In this document: positions 1 through 9,096 of the stretch, piece by piece
How the letters are laid out: every line of letters starts with the position of its first letter
Position numbering within the stretch: position 1 is the first letter of the stretch
Origin: an uncultured Paenibacillus sp.
GTDB taxonomy: Bacteria > Bacillota > Bacilli > Paenibacillales > Paenibacillaceae
Assembly (NCBI GenBank): GCA_937895345.1
Contig: CALAWP010000083.1
Coordinates: 1-56,794 of the forward strand
Length of the DNA: 56,794 nt
Direction of reading: 5' to 3'
Made by a program: the position numbers and the translations under genes
The notes under the pieces: model-generated
The model's input: the letters and a program-made list of their open reading frames with translations, nothing else
Told to the model about the DNA's origin: nothing
Databases searched by the model: none

Positions 1-576
1 ATCGACCGCCACATCGAGGTGGCCGGGAAGCTGGGCAAGCCGATCGGCCGCATCGTGCTCACCCACGCCCACAGCGACCATGTCGGCGCCTTGGACGGCC
101 TGAAGAGCCGCATGCCGGAAGTTCCGGTCTACATTTCCGCAAGAGACGCCAAGCTTCTGGCCGGGGACAAGTCGCTGGAAGCGGGAGAGCCGCCGGCACC
201 GATACGGGGCGGCGTGCCGAGCGGTATCCGGACGAAGCCGGACGTGTTGATCCAGGACGGCGACCGGATCGGCTCGCTTGTCGCAGTGTCCGCGCCGGGG
301 CATACACCGGGCTCGATGGCATTCGTAGATGAGCGTTGCGGGGCGCTTATTGCCGGGGACGCCTTCCAGACGCGGGGAGGCGTGGCGCCGGCAGGCATGA
401 TGAAGCTGGTCTTTCCGTTTCCGGCGCTGGCGACGTGGGATGCCGCCCTTGGCTTAAGCAGCGCCCGCAAGCTTGCCGGACTGAAGCCTGCGCTGTTGGC
501 GCCCGGTCACGGCGACATGCTGGAGCGTCCCGTAACGGCTATGGAGCGCGCCTTCGTCAAGGCTGAACGCAGCTGA
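1..576 (+). CDS. MBL-fold metallohydrolase, 5' truncated
   Basis: The reading frame is open from the first base, so the N-terminus lies outside the window; 191 residues are visible. The metal site of the metallo-beta-lactamase fold is present: HAHSDH at visible residues 22-27, then APGHTPGS, AGDAF and APGHGD, which supply the later His and Asp ligands. Such proteins are dinuclear zinc hydrolases with very varied substrates (thioesters, lactones, lactams), and the sequence does not say which applies here. A TetR regulator and a membrane protein follow on the same strand, with a 34-bp gap to the regulator, so it may belong to a TetR-controlled unit. The fold is sure, the substrate unknown. Confidence 0.85.
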   Translation: MDRHIEVAGKLGKPIGRIVLTHAHSDHVGALDGLKSRMPEVPVYISARDAKLLAGDKSLEAGEPPAPIRGGVPSGIRTKPDVLIQDGDRIGSLVAVSAPGHTPGSMAFVDERCGALIAGDAFQTRGGVAPAGMMKLVFPFPALATWDAALGLSSARKLAGLKPALLAPGHGDMLERPVTAMERAFVKAERS

Positions 577-610
577 CCGTAACAACCTATTCGTACAGAA
601 AGGACGAAAG

Positions 611-1183
611 ATGATGTCGCCTCGCAAAGGACTGGATATGAACGACATTTTGTCGGCCGCGGCCGGCATCGCGGACGAGAAAGGAGCGGAACAGATTACG
701 CTGGCCGAATTGGCCAAACGGCTAAACGTTCGGTCACCCTCCTTGTATAACCATGTGGAAAGCTTGACGGATTTGAAGGACCGGCTCATTGCATACGGAT
801 TGACGGAGCTGAACGAAAGACTGTCCATGGCTGTCGGCGGCCGCGAAGGGGAAGAAGCGCTGTACGCGGCGGCCGCCGCATACATGGCGTTTGCACGGGA
901 GCATCCCGGGCTGTACGCGCTGACGATACGCGCGCCGCGCGAGCAGAACCGCTTGCACGCAAGTCTCGGCGAGCAGCTGGTCGCCAAGCTGCTTTCGGCG
1001 CTGCAGCCGTTCGGCTTAGAAACGGACGATGCGGTTCATGCGGTAAGAGGCTTCCGCAGTCTGCTGCACGGATTTGCTTCGCTGCAAGAACAGGGCGGCT
1101 TCGGCATGCCGGTGGACACGGATGCAAGCTTAAGCTTCGTGCTGCGATGTTATGTGCGCGGACTGCGGAACGAAGCGATTTGA
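611..1183 (+). CDS. TetR/AcrR family transcriptional regulator
   Basis: This is a 190-residue protein with the usual TetR layout. An N-terminal helix-turn-helix lies at about residues 20-52 (ITLAELAKRLNVRSPSLYNH), where the Ser-x-Ser-Leu-Tyr-x-His recognition helix is typical. An all-helical C-terminal ligand and dimer domain follows, resembling the WHG-type TetR_C domain. These proteins repress neighbouring genes until a small ligand binds. The start ATG at 611 follows an AAAGGA site. It sits between an MBL hydrolase and a membrane protein gene on the same strand, so local autoregulation is likely, although I see no clear palindromic operator in the short gaps. Confidence 0.88.
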   Translation: MMSPRKGLDMNDILSAAAGIADEKGAEQITLAELAKRLNVRSPSLYNHVESLTDLKDRLIAYGLTELNERLSMAVGGREGEEALYAAAAAYMAFAREHPGLYALTIRAPREQNRLHASLGEQLVAKLLSALQPFGLETDDAVHAVRGFRSLLHGFASLQEQGGFGMPVDTDASLSFVLRCYVRGLRNEAI

Positions 1184-1210
1184 AGTTGAGATGACAAGGA
1201 GGAATCCGTA

Positions 1211-1852
1211 ATGAATGGTCAAATGAGGTTTGGAGCTCTATCTTTCTTGGTTGCGGGAATATTGCTTATCGTTTATCCGGCGCTTCGTCCCTTTTCCGAC
1301 GAGTCTTCGCTGGAAGGCGCCGCGGCTTTCGCATCCGCCCCATGGATCGCGTCGCATATGGTTGCCATGGTCGCCTTCACGCTGCTGCAGCTCGGAGCGT
1401 TTGGACTTTTCCGGTCGCTGGGGGATGCTCGCTCTAAGTCGCTGCCGTACCTTGCGTTCGTGTCGAGCGTACTGGGCACCGGCATGATCCTGTCCTATTA
1501 TGGAGCAGAAACCTTCGGTCTATACGCCATAGGGCAGGAAGCGATCGCGCAGCAGTCGGCGGCCTTGGTCAGCCTTGAGGCCGACGTTCGTTACGGCCCC
1601 GGCATCGTCATGTTCCTTGTCGGATTTTTGCTGCTCGGACTTTCGGCGGCGATCGTTGCCGCAGCCATTTGGAAATCGGGCCGATACCGGAAATGGAGCG
1701 GCATTCCGTTCGCTTTGGGCATGTTGCTGTATGTGCCGCAATTTTTCGTCGGGCAGCCGCTCCGTACGGCCCATGGAGCGCTCGTAGCCCTCGGCTGTGC
1801 ATGGATAGCGGCACAATTATGGCGGCACAGCAGAGTCGAGCAAACGTCATAA
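1211..1852 (+). CDS. six-helix membrane protein, DUF4386-like
   Basis: A 213-residue integral membrane protein with about six hydrophobic segments (near residues 7-24, 46-66, 78-98, 130-155, 163-180 and 186-203). No catalytic motif is visible. The general layout resembles DUF4386 membrane proteins, which are of unknown function and often sit next to TetR regulators, but I cannot confirm family membership by eye. The ATG has an AAGGAGG site at 1197-1203, and the gene starts 27 bp after the TetR gene, so the two are probably cotranscribed and this is a plausible target of that regulator. Confidence 0.7.
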   Translation: MNGQMRFGALSFLVAGILLIVYPALRPFSDESSLEGAAAFASAPWIASHMVAMVAFTLLQLGAFGLFRSLGDARSKSLPYLAFVSSVLGTGMILSYYGAETFGLYAIGQEAIAQQSAALVSLEADVRYGPGIVMFLVGFLLLGLSAAIVAAAIWKSGRYRKWSGIPFALGMLLYVPQFFVGQPLRTAHGALVALGCAWIAAQLWRHSRVEQTS

Positions 1853-1906
1853 AAGTGTCTGTACAAAAGATTGGAACTGTAGTAATATCCATATCAACCG
1901 AGAACA

Positions 1907-1936
1907 GAGGATCCTTTGCTTCAGCAAAGGGTCCTC
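1907..1936. repeat. 13-bp stem inverted repeat with TTCA loop
   Basis: Two 13-base arms (1907-1919 and 1924-1936) pair with a single T-G wobble around a four-base loop. No T-run follows on either strand, so a standard intrinsic terminator is not supported. The hairpin lies in the 145-bp gap between the membrane protein gene and the MFS gene, and would sit in the leader of the MFS mRNA if transcription reads through. Confidence 0.7.
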
Positions 1937-1997
1937 CGTACGTTAGCGGAAAGTTGAAGGCAGCTTACAACATAGAAAAGAAGGTATCGATCGGAAG

Positions 1998-3278
1998 ATG
2001 GGCAGCGCTGCGAAATCGGGTTCGCGCATGATGAAGCTTGGGATGGCGATGACGCCACGCGTTTGGAGAAACGCGAAAATCGACTTTGGGGCATCCTTGT
2101 TGTACAGCTTGTTTAACGTGGTCGTCAATCAATTTTACGTCGCCTTTGCGATTCAGCAAGGCGCTTCCAACTTTCAGGTCGGCCTGTTGGCGGCGGCGCC
2201 GGCGATCGGGCTTGTGTTTTCGCCGTTATGGGCCGCCTGGATCGAGAAAGCCGATAATCCGAAGCCTTTTGTCATTATTCCGAACGCCATTGGAAGAACG
2301 CTGCTGCTTCTTCCGGCGTTGTGGGCCAGTCCGTCCGTTTATGTCGCCACCGCTCTGGCGTTTCAGCTTCTGATGGGCATCCAGGCGCCCGCCTATGCCG
2401 CGCTCGTGTCGAGAATGTATCCTTCGGACTTGCGAGGCCGGCTGATGGGATACGTGCGGGTCGCGATGGGCGTGCTTATGATCCCGCTCGCCTATGCCGT
2501 CGGCAGCTGGGCCGAACGGTTCGGACCGTCCGGTCCGCTCATGGCGGCTTCCATTGCGGGCCTACTGTCGATCGGGCTGTTTCAATCGCTGAAGCTGCAA
2601 AAGAAGCCGGGCAAGCATAACGACGGGCAGACCGGCGGAAAGTCGGGCGCCGCGCGAACGGGCGGCAAAGCTTCGTTCAAGGAGCAATGGCAGCTGGTGC
2701 GAAGCAATCGGGTGCTGGCCGTATTTCTTGCGGCAACCACCTTCGCGGGGTTCGGCAACATGCTTGCCTCGCCGCTGTACCAAATGATTCAAGTCGACGT
2801 GCTCGCGCTCAGCAACGTGCAAATCGGATATGCGCGCGTCGCCTATTATACCGCCTTGCTGCTGACCTTCTGGATTGCCGGTCTGATGATCGACCGGTTT
2901 CCGATCAAATATACGCTTATGGCCGGAATCGGAGCCTATGCCGTTGTGCCGATGCTGTACGGCTTATGGGGAACTTATCCTGCGGCCGTTATGGGCAATG
3001 CGATCCAAGGAATCGGGGAAGCGATATGGGACATCGGCATTCTTGCCTTCGTCTTCCGTCTTGTGCCCGGTCGGGAGGCGATGGTGTTCGGCATTCATTT
3101 GATGCTGTTCGGACTGCGCGGCACGCTCGGGCCGATTCTCGGCGCGTCGCTTGCCTCCAGCGTACCGTTAAGCGCTCTGCTGACGGCTGCCTCGTTGTGC
3201 GGCTGGATCGGGACGCTGCTGTTCGTATGGGGCAACCGGGGGAACAGGCACGCCAATCAGGCCGGCTTGCAAGCATGA
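1998..3278 (+). CDS. MFS transporter
   Basis: A 426-residue major facilitator superfamily protein with about twelve transmembrane helices split by a basic central loop near residues 195-225 (lysine and glycine rich). The segment YPSDLRGRLMGYVRVAMG after the fourth helix fits the RxxxG-type loop seen in MFS carriers. The substrate cannot be read from sequence; drug or small-metabolite export is the usual guess for this group. The ATG at 1998 has only a weak ribosome site (AGAAGG, 12-13 bp upstream); in-frame ATGs at 2028 and 2043 are alternatives that would remove a non-hydrophobic leader. A hairpin overlaps the stop codon and probably ends the transcript. Confidence 0.85.
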   Translation: MGSAAKSGSRMMKLGMAMTPRVWRNAKIDFGASLLYSLFNVVVNQFYVAFAIQQGASNFQVGLLAAAPAIGLVFSPLWAAWIEKADNPKPFVIIPNAIGRTLLLLPALWASPSVYVATALAFQLLMGIQAPAYAALVSRMYPSDLRGRLMGYVRVAMGVLMIPLAYAVGSWAERFGPSGPLMAASIAGLLSIGLFQSLKLQKKPGKHNDGQTGGKSGAARTGGKASFKEQWQLVRSNRVLAVFLAATTFAGFGNMLASPLYQMIQVDVLALSNVQIGYARVAYYTALLLTFWIAGLMIDRFPIKYTLMAGIGAYAVVPMLYGLWGTYPAAVMGNAIQGIGEAIWDIGILAFVFRLVPGREAMVFGIHLMLFGLRGTLGPILGASLASSVPLSALLTAASLCGWIGTLLFVWGNRGNRHANQAGLQA

Positions 3279-3289
3279 CCGGCCTGATT
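3255..3289 (+). terminator. probable intrinsic terminator of the MFS gene
   Basis: The arms AATCAGGCCGG (3255-3265) and CCGGCCTGATT (3279-3289) are perfectly complementary and enclose a 13-base loop containing the MFS stop codon. A moderately T-rich tail (CAGTTTATTTAT) follows. Confidence 0.6.
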
Positions 3290-3305
3290 CAGTTTATTTA
3301 TGGGA

Positions 3306-3533
3306 TCAATATAAAGAAATCGTTAACGAATCCCGTTCGTGCAGCGAATGCAGCGTAGCCTCGCTGCCGACAATTTCGACGCTGATCAGCGACGATAGGC
3401 ACTTTTTGATGGCGTTTTTGCCTGTAGTCAGCTTGCGGTTCAAGACGTCGGCCAATTTGTCCACCGCCCCTTTTTGGGTGTCGGTCATGTAAACGGGAAT
3501 CATTTTGTTCTGAAACAACAGTGTGGTTCTCAT
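3306..3533 (-). CDS. small hypothetical protein, 75 aa
   Basis: A 75-residue protein that I do not recognise. It is supported by a good ribosome site (GGAGG about 9 bp before the ATG at 3533) and by a protein-like composition: short predicted strands (TTLLFQNKMIPVYM), an amphipathic helix (TQKGAVDKLADVLNRKL) and a C-terminal strand. It has no signal peptide, membrane segment or cysteine. It stands alone between two transcription units, with an AT-rich 145-bp upstream region that could hold its promoter. The beta-helix-beta pattern suggests a small alpha/beta cytoplasmic protein, but no function can be assigned. Confidence 0.65.
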   Translation of the reverse strand: MRTTLLFQNKMIPVYMTDTQKGAVDKLADVLNRKLTTGKNAIKKCLSSLISVEIVGSEATLHSLHERDSLTISLY

Positions 3534-3678
3534 GTCCTGCAGCCTCCATCCTCTATGAAGGAATTCTTCATGTCTCTCTGTCTTCGGGTTTAAATCTACT
3601 GTAAATCACAAATATTAAATGTTGATTAAAAATGAATGATCAAATCGTTACAAAATTCTAATAATTGCTTATACGAAA

Positions 3679-4584
3679 TTAAGGCTCAAAGTGTTGCATG
3701 CTTTTTTTGCGAAATTCGGAAGGCGTGCATTTCATGATGGACCGGAACACTTTGACGAAATAGCTGATATGGTCGAATCCAACGTCCATCGCGACGTTCG
3801 AGATTTTGCTGTCCGGCCGCAGCAGCAGTTCCGCCGCTTTCCGGATCCGGAAGGCGTTCAAATATTCGATCGGCGTCTGGCGGGTCATCCCTTTGAAAAA
3901 TCGGCAAAACTGCCCTTCGCTCATCGGAATTTGCCTGGCCAGCTCCGCTATGCGGACGGGTCTGTGGTAATTGCGGTGCATATAGCCGATGACGTTTTTT
4001 AACCGGTCAATCTTGGCCGAATCGGAAGAGGCCGTCTCGCTTCGGTTGGCATAGCGGCCCTCCGGCGCGATTTCGCGGAGCATGAGCAGCAGCGTGCCCT
4101 TGATCGCGGCTTCGTATCCGTCTTGCCCGCCCTCGAATTCCTTCATAATATTGCCCAACCCTTGAAGCAGCGAGCGCTCCCAATCGCTGCCCGGCTTAAT
4201 GTGCCTGGGGAAGGTGCGGGTTTTGTCCTGCAAAGGCTTCACGAATTTTTGCTGCAGCAAATCGTAGGTTGAGCTGGCGAGCAAAGCCGTGTCGAACACA
4301 ATCGCGCAATACGTGCAAGGAGCTTGTCCCGAAGGATGGCCGGCATGAATGTCGCCGCCGTCGATAAATACCGCTTCGCCGGCCTTGACCGTAAAGTAAT
4401 CGGTGTCGACCTGAAACAATACTTCGCCTTCGAGCACGACAAAAAATTCGGCCTCGGAATGCCAGTGGCAGTCGAGCACGGGCCCGTCGTTGTAAGGCCT
4501 TTCGATCCAGTATGCCGCGAGCGGAAACAGGTCGCTTCCGTGCAGCCGGTCTTCCTTCAGTTCGCGGCGCGGTCCCAAATCCAT
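3679..4584 (-). CDS. AraC family regulator with N-terminal cupin
   Basis: This 301-residue regulator has an N-terminal cupin sensor (about residues 20-110; HWHSEAEFFVVLEGEV and the GDIHAGHPSG loop) and a C-terminal AraC domain with two helix-turn-helices (about residues 190-295; the second includes ISNVAMDVGFDHISYFVKVF). Such proteins bind a sugar in the cupin and activate adjacent catabolic genes. It is divergent from the yicI alpha-xylosidase operon, with a 149-bp AT-rich region between them, so a role as its xyloside-responsive activator is the natural inference. The ATG at 4584 has a perfect AAGGAGG site. Confidence 0.9.
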   Translation of the reverse strand: MDLGPRRELKEDRLHGSDLFPLAAYWIERPYNDGPVLDCHWHSEAEFFVVLEGEVLFQVDTDYFTVKAGEAVFIDGGDIHAGHPSGQAPCTYCAIVFDTALLASSTYDLLQQKFVKPLQDKTRTFPRHIKPGSDWERSLLQGLGNIMKEFEGGQDGYEAAIKGTLLLMLREIAPEGRYANRSETASSDSAKIDRLKNVIGYMHRNYHRPVRIAELARQIPMSEGQFCRFFKGMTRQTPIEYLNAFRIRKAAELLLRPDSKISNVAMDVGFDHISYFVKVFRSIMKCTPSEFRKKSMQHFEP

Positions 4585-4733
4585 GCGACATCCTCCTTTT
4601 CTTAAATATTCATCAAAATAGTGCTATAGATCAGCATTATTTTGTTAGTTAATCGGAAACATTATCAGTATACTGCAACTATAGAGAAATGCAATCCTAA
4701 AAAAAGCAAGATTGAAAGGTTGGTGTTGCACCC

Positions 4734-7058
4734 ATGAAATTTACTGACGGCAACTGGCTGATCCGCGAAGGCTTTACGGTGTACGGCGCCGTTCAGGCGC
4801 ATGATTTCGAGGCGGAGAACGGCGTTCTGACCGCTTACGCGTCGCCGCGTCCGATCCAATCCCGCGCCAATATGCTTGATACGATGCTGCTGACGGTTAA
4901 ATTCCATTCGCCGCAGCCGGGCATTATCGGCGTCAAGCTGATCCATCATGCCGGCACGGTCGAGCGCGGTCCCGTATTCGAGCTTGAAAGCACGGACGGC
5001 AGCCACGCGGAAATATTCGAGAACGAGGAAGAAGCCGTGCTGAAGAGCGGCGATCTGAGCGTTCGCATCCGCAAGGGAGAAGAATGGAAGGTCGAATTTT
5101 ACCGCGGTTCCGAGCGCATTACGGGCAGCTCGCAGAAGTCGATGGCTTACATCGCCGAAGCCGGCGGCAAAGCCTATATGCGAGAGGAGCTCGATCTGGG
5201 CGTAGGCGAATGGGTATACGGCTTGGGCGAGCGGTTCACGGCGTTCGTGAAGAACGGCCAAACGGTCGACCTGTGGAACAAGGATGGCGGGACAAGCTCC
5301 GAGCAGGCTTACAAGAACATTCCTTTTTACATGACGAATAAAGGTTACGGCGTATTTATTAACCAGCCGGAGCTGGTATCGCTGGAAATCGGCTCCGAAA
5401 AAGTGAAGAAGGTCCAGTTCAGCGTAGAAGGCCAATCTTTGGAATATTTCATCATTGACGGACCGGATATGAAGGGCGTTCTGAACCGCTATACGGCACT
5501 GACCGGCAAACCGGCCCTGCCGCCGGCATGGTCGTTCGGCCTGTGGCTGTCCACATCGTTCACGACGAATTACGACGAAGCGACCGTCAATTCCTTTATC
5601 GACGGCATGGCAGAACGCGATCTCCCGCTTCACGTGTTCCATTTCGACTGCTTCTGGATGCGCGAATTCCATTGGACGGACTTCAAGTGGGACGAGCGCG
5701 TTTTCCCGGACCCTGCCGGCATGCTGAAGCGGCTGAAGGACAAGGGACTGAAAATTTGCGTATGGATTAACCCGTACATCGCCCAGCGCTCGCGCCTGTT
5801 CGAGGAAGGCAAAAGAAACGGCTACCTGGTCAAACGGCCGAACGGCGACGTATGGCAATGGGATTTGTGGCAGCCGGGCATGGCGCTGGTCGACTTTACG
5901 AATCCGGAAGCTTGCGACTGGTACGCCTCTTATTTGCGCGAACTGGTCGATATGGGCGTAGACAGCTTCAAGACGGACTTCGGCGAGCGTATCCCGACCG
6001 ACGTCGTATATTACGACGGCTCCGATCCGTTTAAAATGCATAACTATTACACCTACCTGTACAACAAGGTCGTATTCGACGTGCTGGTCGACAAGCTGGG
6101 CCGGAACGAAGCGGCTGTATTTGCCCGTTCCGCCACAACCGGCGGCCAGAAGTTCCCGGTACATTGGGGCGGCGACTGCTATGCGGACTACGAATCGATG
6201 GCGGAAAGCCTTCGCGGCGGCTTGTCGCTCGGATTGTCCGGCTTCGGCTTCTGGAGCCACGACATCGGCGGATTCGAAAACACCGCGCCGGTTCACGTAT
6301 TCAAGCGCTGGCTCGCCTTCGGCTTGCTCTCCAGCCACAGCCGCCTGCACGGCAGCAAATCGTACCGCGTGCCTTGGGCATACGATCAGGAAGCGGTCGA
6401 TGTCACGCGCCTCTTTACGAAGCTGAAGTGCTCGCTTATGCCTTATCTGTTCAATACGGCCGTACAGGCGAACGAGCAAGGCGTGCCTTCGATGAGGGCG
6501 ATGGTGCTGGAATTTCCGGACGATCCGGCGGTCGAATTCCTTGATCGCCAATATATGCTGGGCGACAATCTGCTTGTGGCTCCGATCTTCAGCGAGGACG
6601 GCCAAGTGGCCTATTACTTGCCGAAGGGCCGCTGGACTCATCTGCTGACTGGCGAAACGGTCGAAGGCGGAGCGTGGTTCAAGGAGACTTACGACTTCTA
6701 CAGCCTGCCGCTGTTCGTTCGTCCGAATTCCATTGTCGCGATCGGCGCGAACGATACGCGTCCAGATTACGACTATGAGGACGGCGTGAAGCTGGGCATT
6801 TATAATCTGGAGGACGGCGCAACGGCAAGCACGGTCATTCGCGGTCTGGACGGCAGCGCCCAACTGACGGCAACCGCCGTACGCGAAGGAGACGCCATCC
6901 GCGTGTCGATTCAAGGCAACGGCAAGCCGTTTGCGCTTGAGCTGAACGGACACGGGGACATTGCGCGCATCGAAGGCGCCGCCGGCGAAGTGAGCGGCAG
7001 CCGCGTGGCATGTCCGGCCGGACTTGAGGAAGCGAATGTTACGATTTTTTTGAAATAG
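4734..7058 (+). CDS. yicI: alpha-xylosidase, glycoside hydrolase family 31
   Basis: This 774-residue protein matches the length and layout of E. coli YicI (772 aa), which releases alpha-linked xylose from xyloglucan-type oligosaccharides such as isoprimeverose. The order is an N-terminal beta-sandwich, the (beta/alpha)8 barrel from about residue 250 to 600, then beta-sandwich domains. The GH31 nucleophile is Asp415 in KTDFGE and the acid/base is Asp481 in HWGGDC, each one residue from the E. coli positions 416 and 482. There is no signal peptide, so it acts in the cytoplasm on imported sugar. It opens an operon with an isomerase/epimerase and a Gfo/Idh/MocA dehydrogenase, opposite an AraC regulator. 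Confidence 0.95.
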   Translation: MKFTDGNWLIREGFTVYGAVQAHDFEAENGVLTAYASPRPIQSRANMLDTMLLTVKFHSPQPGIIGVKLIHHAGTVERGPVFELESTDGSHAEIFENEEEAVLKSGDLSVRIRKGEEWKVEFYRGSERITGSSQKSMAYIAEAGGKAYMREELDLGVGEWVYGLGERFTAFVKNGQTVDLWNKDGGTSSEQAYKNIPFYMTNKGYGVFINQPELVSLEIGSEKVKKVQFSVEGQSLEYFIIDGPDMKGVLNRYTALTGKPALPPAWSFGLWLSTSFTTNYDEATVNSFIDGMAERDLPLHVFHFDCFWMREFHWTDFKWDERVFPDPAGMLKRLKDKGLKICVWINPYIAQRSRLFEEGKRNGYLVKRPNGDVWQWDLWQPGMALVDFTNPEACDWYASYLRELVDMGVDSFKTDFGERIPTDVVYYDGSDPFKMHNYYTYLYNKVVFDVLVDKLGRNEAAVFARSATTGGQKFPVHWGGDCYADYESMAESLRGGLSLGLSGFGFWSHDIGGFENTAPVHVFKRWLAFGLLSSHSRLHGSKSYRVPWAYDQEAVDVTRLFTKLKCSLMPYLFNTAVQANEQGVPSMRAMVLEFPDDPAVEFLDRQYMLGDNLLVAPIFSEDGQVAYYLPKGRWTHLLTGETVEGGAWFKETYDFYSLPLFVRPNSIVAIGANDTRPDYDYEDGVKLGIYNLEDGATASTVIRGLDGSAQLTATAVREGDAIRVSIQGNGKPFALELNGHGDIARIEGAAGEVSGSRVACPAGLEEANVTIFLK

Positions 7059-7282
7059 AATGTGAAATAGAAACGGTTTAACGGGGGCGGCGGCCCGCAT
7101 GCGACAAGCGGCGGGACCGCCTCTTCGCTTATTGCGGGCTATAGGCATGTTTTGCGATAAAGACAAAATCGCATAAAAAGTAGCTAAGAAGCGAACTGTT
7201 TTTAACTTGACGCAATCGCTATAATGGAACCGATCAAGCAAAATACAACACATCATGAAGATGAGATAAAGGAGAGCTTGCG

Positions 7283-8065
7283 ATGACGCGAATGGGTATC
7301 GGGTTGCAGCTGTTTACGCTGCGTGACGCGCTGGCCGAAGATTTTGAAGGCACGCTGCGGAAAGTCGCGGCAATGGGTTACGAGGGCGTCGAATTTGCGG
7401 GATACGGCGGCATTGCCGCGGACCGGATGAAGGCTTTGCTGGAAGAGTTGAATCTGAAAGCGATTGGGAGCCATATCGGCCTTGATTTGCTCGAGAACAA
7501 TCTGGAGAATGAAATCGCTTACTTGCAAACGATCGGGGCCAAATACGCGATTTGTCCGTGGCTTCCGGTCGATGCTCGCGATGCGGAGGCATGGCGCGGC
7601 CATCTGGTGAATTTCGAGAAGTACGGAAGGGCGTTTCGGGAAGCCGGCATTGCATTTGCGTATCACAATCACGAATTCGAATTCCAGGTCGAAATCGACG
7701 GCAGCATCGTGTTCGACGCGATGTACGAGCGAATCGATCCGCAATATTTGCAGGTGGAAATGGATATCGGATGGGTGCAATTTGCGGGCGTGGATCCGCT
7801 CGCCTATATCCGCAAGTACAGCGGCCGCCTGCCGCTGCTTCACCTGAAAGACTATCGCAACGCCGAGCCGGGGCAGCCGATCGACACCGTTGAGCTTGGA
7901 CGCGGCGTTCTGCCGCTGAACGCGATTATCGACGCCGCCGCTGAAGCGTCCGTCGAATGGATCATCGTGGAGCAGGACCGTTGCGCGAATCCTCCGCTTC
8001 AAGCGGTGGCCGAAAGCATGGAATGGATTAAGACCAATTATTTAAATGCGAAAGCGGGGAAATAA
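7283..8065 (+). CDS. sugar phosphate isomerase/epimerase, AP-endonuclease-2 TIM barrel
   Basis: A 260-residue protein of the xylose isomerase-like TIM-barrel family (IolE/IolI type). The N-terminus GIGLQLFTLRDALAEDFEG is typical. Metal and substrate residues appear in FAYHNHEFEF, EMDIGWVQFAG, LLHLKDYR and WIIVEQDR, giving the expected Glu, Asp, His and Glu ligands for a divalent metal. Members isomerise or epimerise sugars or inositols, and the exact substrate is unknown. The next gene, a Gfo/Idh/MocA dehydrogenase, starts 2 bp after the stop, so the pair is cotranscribed and probably performs consecutive oxidation and epimerisation steps. The 224-bp gap after yicI contains a TATAAT at 7220-7225 with only a poor -35, so a separate promoter is possible. 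Confidence 0.88.
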   Translation: MTRMGIGLQLFTLRDALAEDFEGTLRKVAAMGYEGVEFAGYGGIAADRMKALLEELNLKAIGSHIGLDLLENNLENEIAYLQTIGAKYAICPWLPVDARDAEAWRGHLVNFEKYGRAFREAGIAFAYHNHEFEFQVEIDGSIVFDAMYERIDPQYLQVEMDIGWVQFAGVDPLAYIRKYSGRLPLLHLKDYRNAEPGQPIDTVELGRGVLPLNAIIDAAAEASVEWIIVEQDRCANPPLQAVAESMEWIKTNYLNAKAGK

Positions 8066-8067
8066 TC

Positions 8068-9096
8068 ATGACGAAAAAAGTAAGAGTGGCCGTCATCGGC
8101 TGCGGTTCGATTTCCAAGTATCGCCATATTCCGGAATATGCGGCACATCCGAATGTTGAACTGGTCGCCTTTGTCGATCCGGTTGTGGAACGCGCTCAGC
8201 AGTTTGCGGACATGCACGGCGGCAAAGCATATGCCGATTACGAGACGATGCTGGCGGAAACGAAGCCGGATGCGGTCAGCGTATGCACGCCTAACGCGCT
8301 TCACGCCCCAATGTCCATAGCAGCGGCCAAAGCGGGCGCGCATGTGCTGGTCGAAAAGCCGATGGCTTCCACCGATGAAGAAGCGGCGGCTATGATCGAA
8401 GCGGCCAAACAAAACAATGTGCTTCTGATGGTTGGCCACAATCAACGCTTTATGCCTCCACATGTAAAGGCGAAACAAATTTTGGAATCGGGCGTGCTCG
8501 GCAAAGTGCTGACGTTCCGCACTTCGTTCGGCCATCCCGGTCCCGACGCCTGGAGCGTCGACGGCGCAAACAGCTGGTTTTTCCGCAAGGATGAAGCGAT
8601 CATGGGCGCCATGGGCGATCTTGGCGTTCACAAATCCGATTTGATCCGCTGGCTGCTGAACGACGAAGTCGACGAAATCGCCGCCCTCGTCGGTACGCTG
8701 CACAAGGAAGGCACGGCGGTGGACGACAATGCTTCCTGCGTCCTGCGCATGCAAAGCGGCGCGATCGGCACGCTGGTTGCGAGCTGGACGTACTATAAGG
8801 GCGAAGACAACAGCACCATTTTGTGGTGCGAAAACGGCGTCATGAAAATCGGCACTCACCCGGACGATCAAGTTATCGTGGAGCTTCGCAACGGCACGGT
8901 GGAAAAATATAAAGTCGGCGCGATTTCGACGAATGACAAACAGGAATCCAGCGGCGTCATCGACGCGTTCCTCGACAGCATTCTAACGGGCAGCCAGCCT
9001 ACTATCCCGGGCGAGGAAGGCCGCAAATCGCTGAACGTGATCCTGTGCGCGTTCAAATCGCAGGAAACCGGCCAGTTCGTTAAGGTCAACAACTAG
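8068..9096 (+). CDS. Gfo/Idh/MocA family NAD(P)-dependent oxidoreductase
   Basis: This 342-residue protein has an N-terminal Rossmann domain with the nucleotide loop VAVIGCGSISK and the family lysine in VLVEKPMAS. A C-terminal alpha/beta domain carries the GDLGVHKSDLIRW segment, with the His that binds substrate in this family. These enzymes oxidise or reduce sugar or inositol hydroxyls with NAD or NADP. It starts 2 bp after the isomerase/epimerase gene and ends the yicI operon as far as I can see; the following 615 bp hold no gene. The substrate is unknown, and the pairing with YicI suggests a sugar released from oligosaccharides. Confidence 0.92.
   Translation: MTKKVRVAVIGCGSISKYRHIPEYAAHPNVELVAFVDPVVERAQQFADMHGGKAYADYETMLAETKPDAVSVCTPNALHAPMSIAAAKAGAHVLVEKPMASTDEEAAAMIEAAKQNNVLLMVGHNQRFMPPHVKAKQILESGVLGKVLTFRTSFGHPGPDAWSVDGANSWFFRKDEAIMGAMGDLGVHKSDLIRWLLNDEVDEIAALVGTLHKEGTAVDDNASCVLRMQSGAIGTLVASWTYYKGEDNSTILWCENGVMKIGTHPDDQVIVELRNGTVEKYKVGAISTNDKQESSGVIDAFLDSILTGSQPTIPGEEGRKSLNVILCAFKSQETGQFVKVNN

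Noticed and set aside
4665..7256. 863-codon open frame antisense to the alpha-xylosidase gene
   Set aside because: GC-rich third positions in the real gene leave the antisense frame open; the product is Arg/His/Gln-rich without domains, and yicI motifs are complete. The same applies to long antisense frames over the PBP, kinase and pflB genes.
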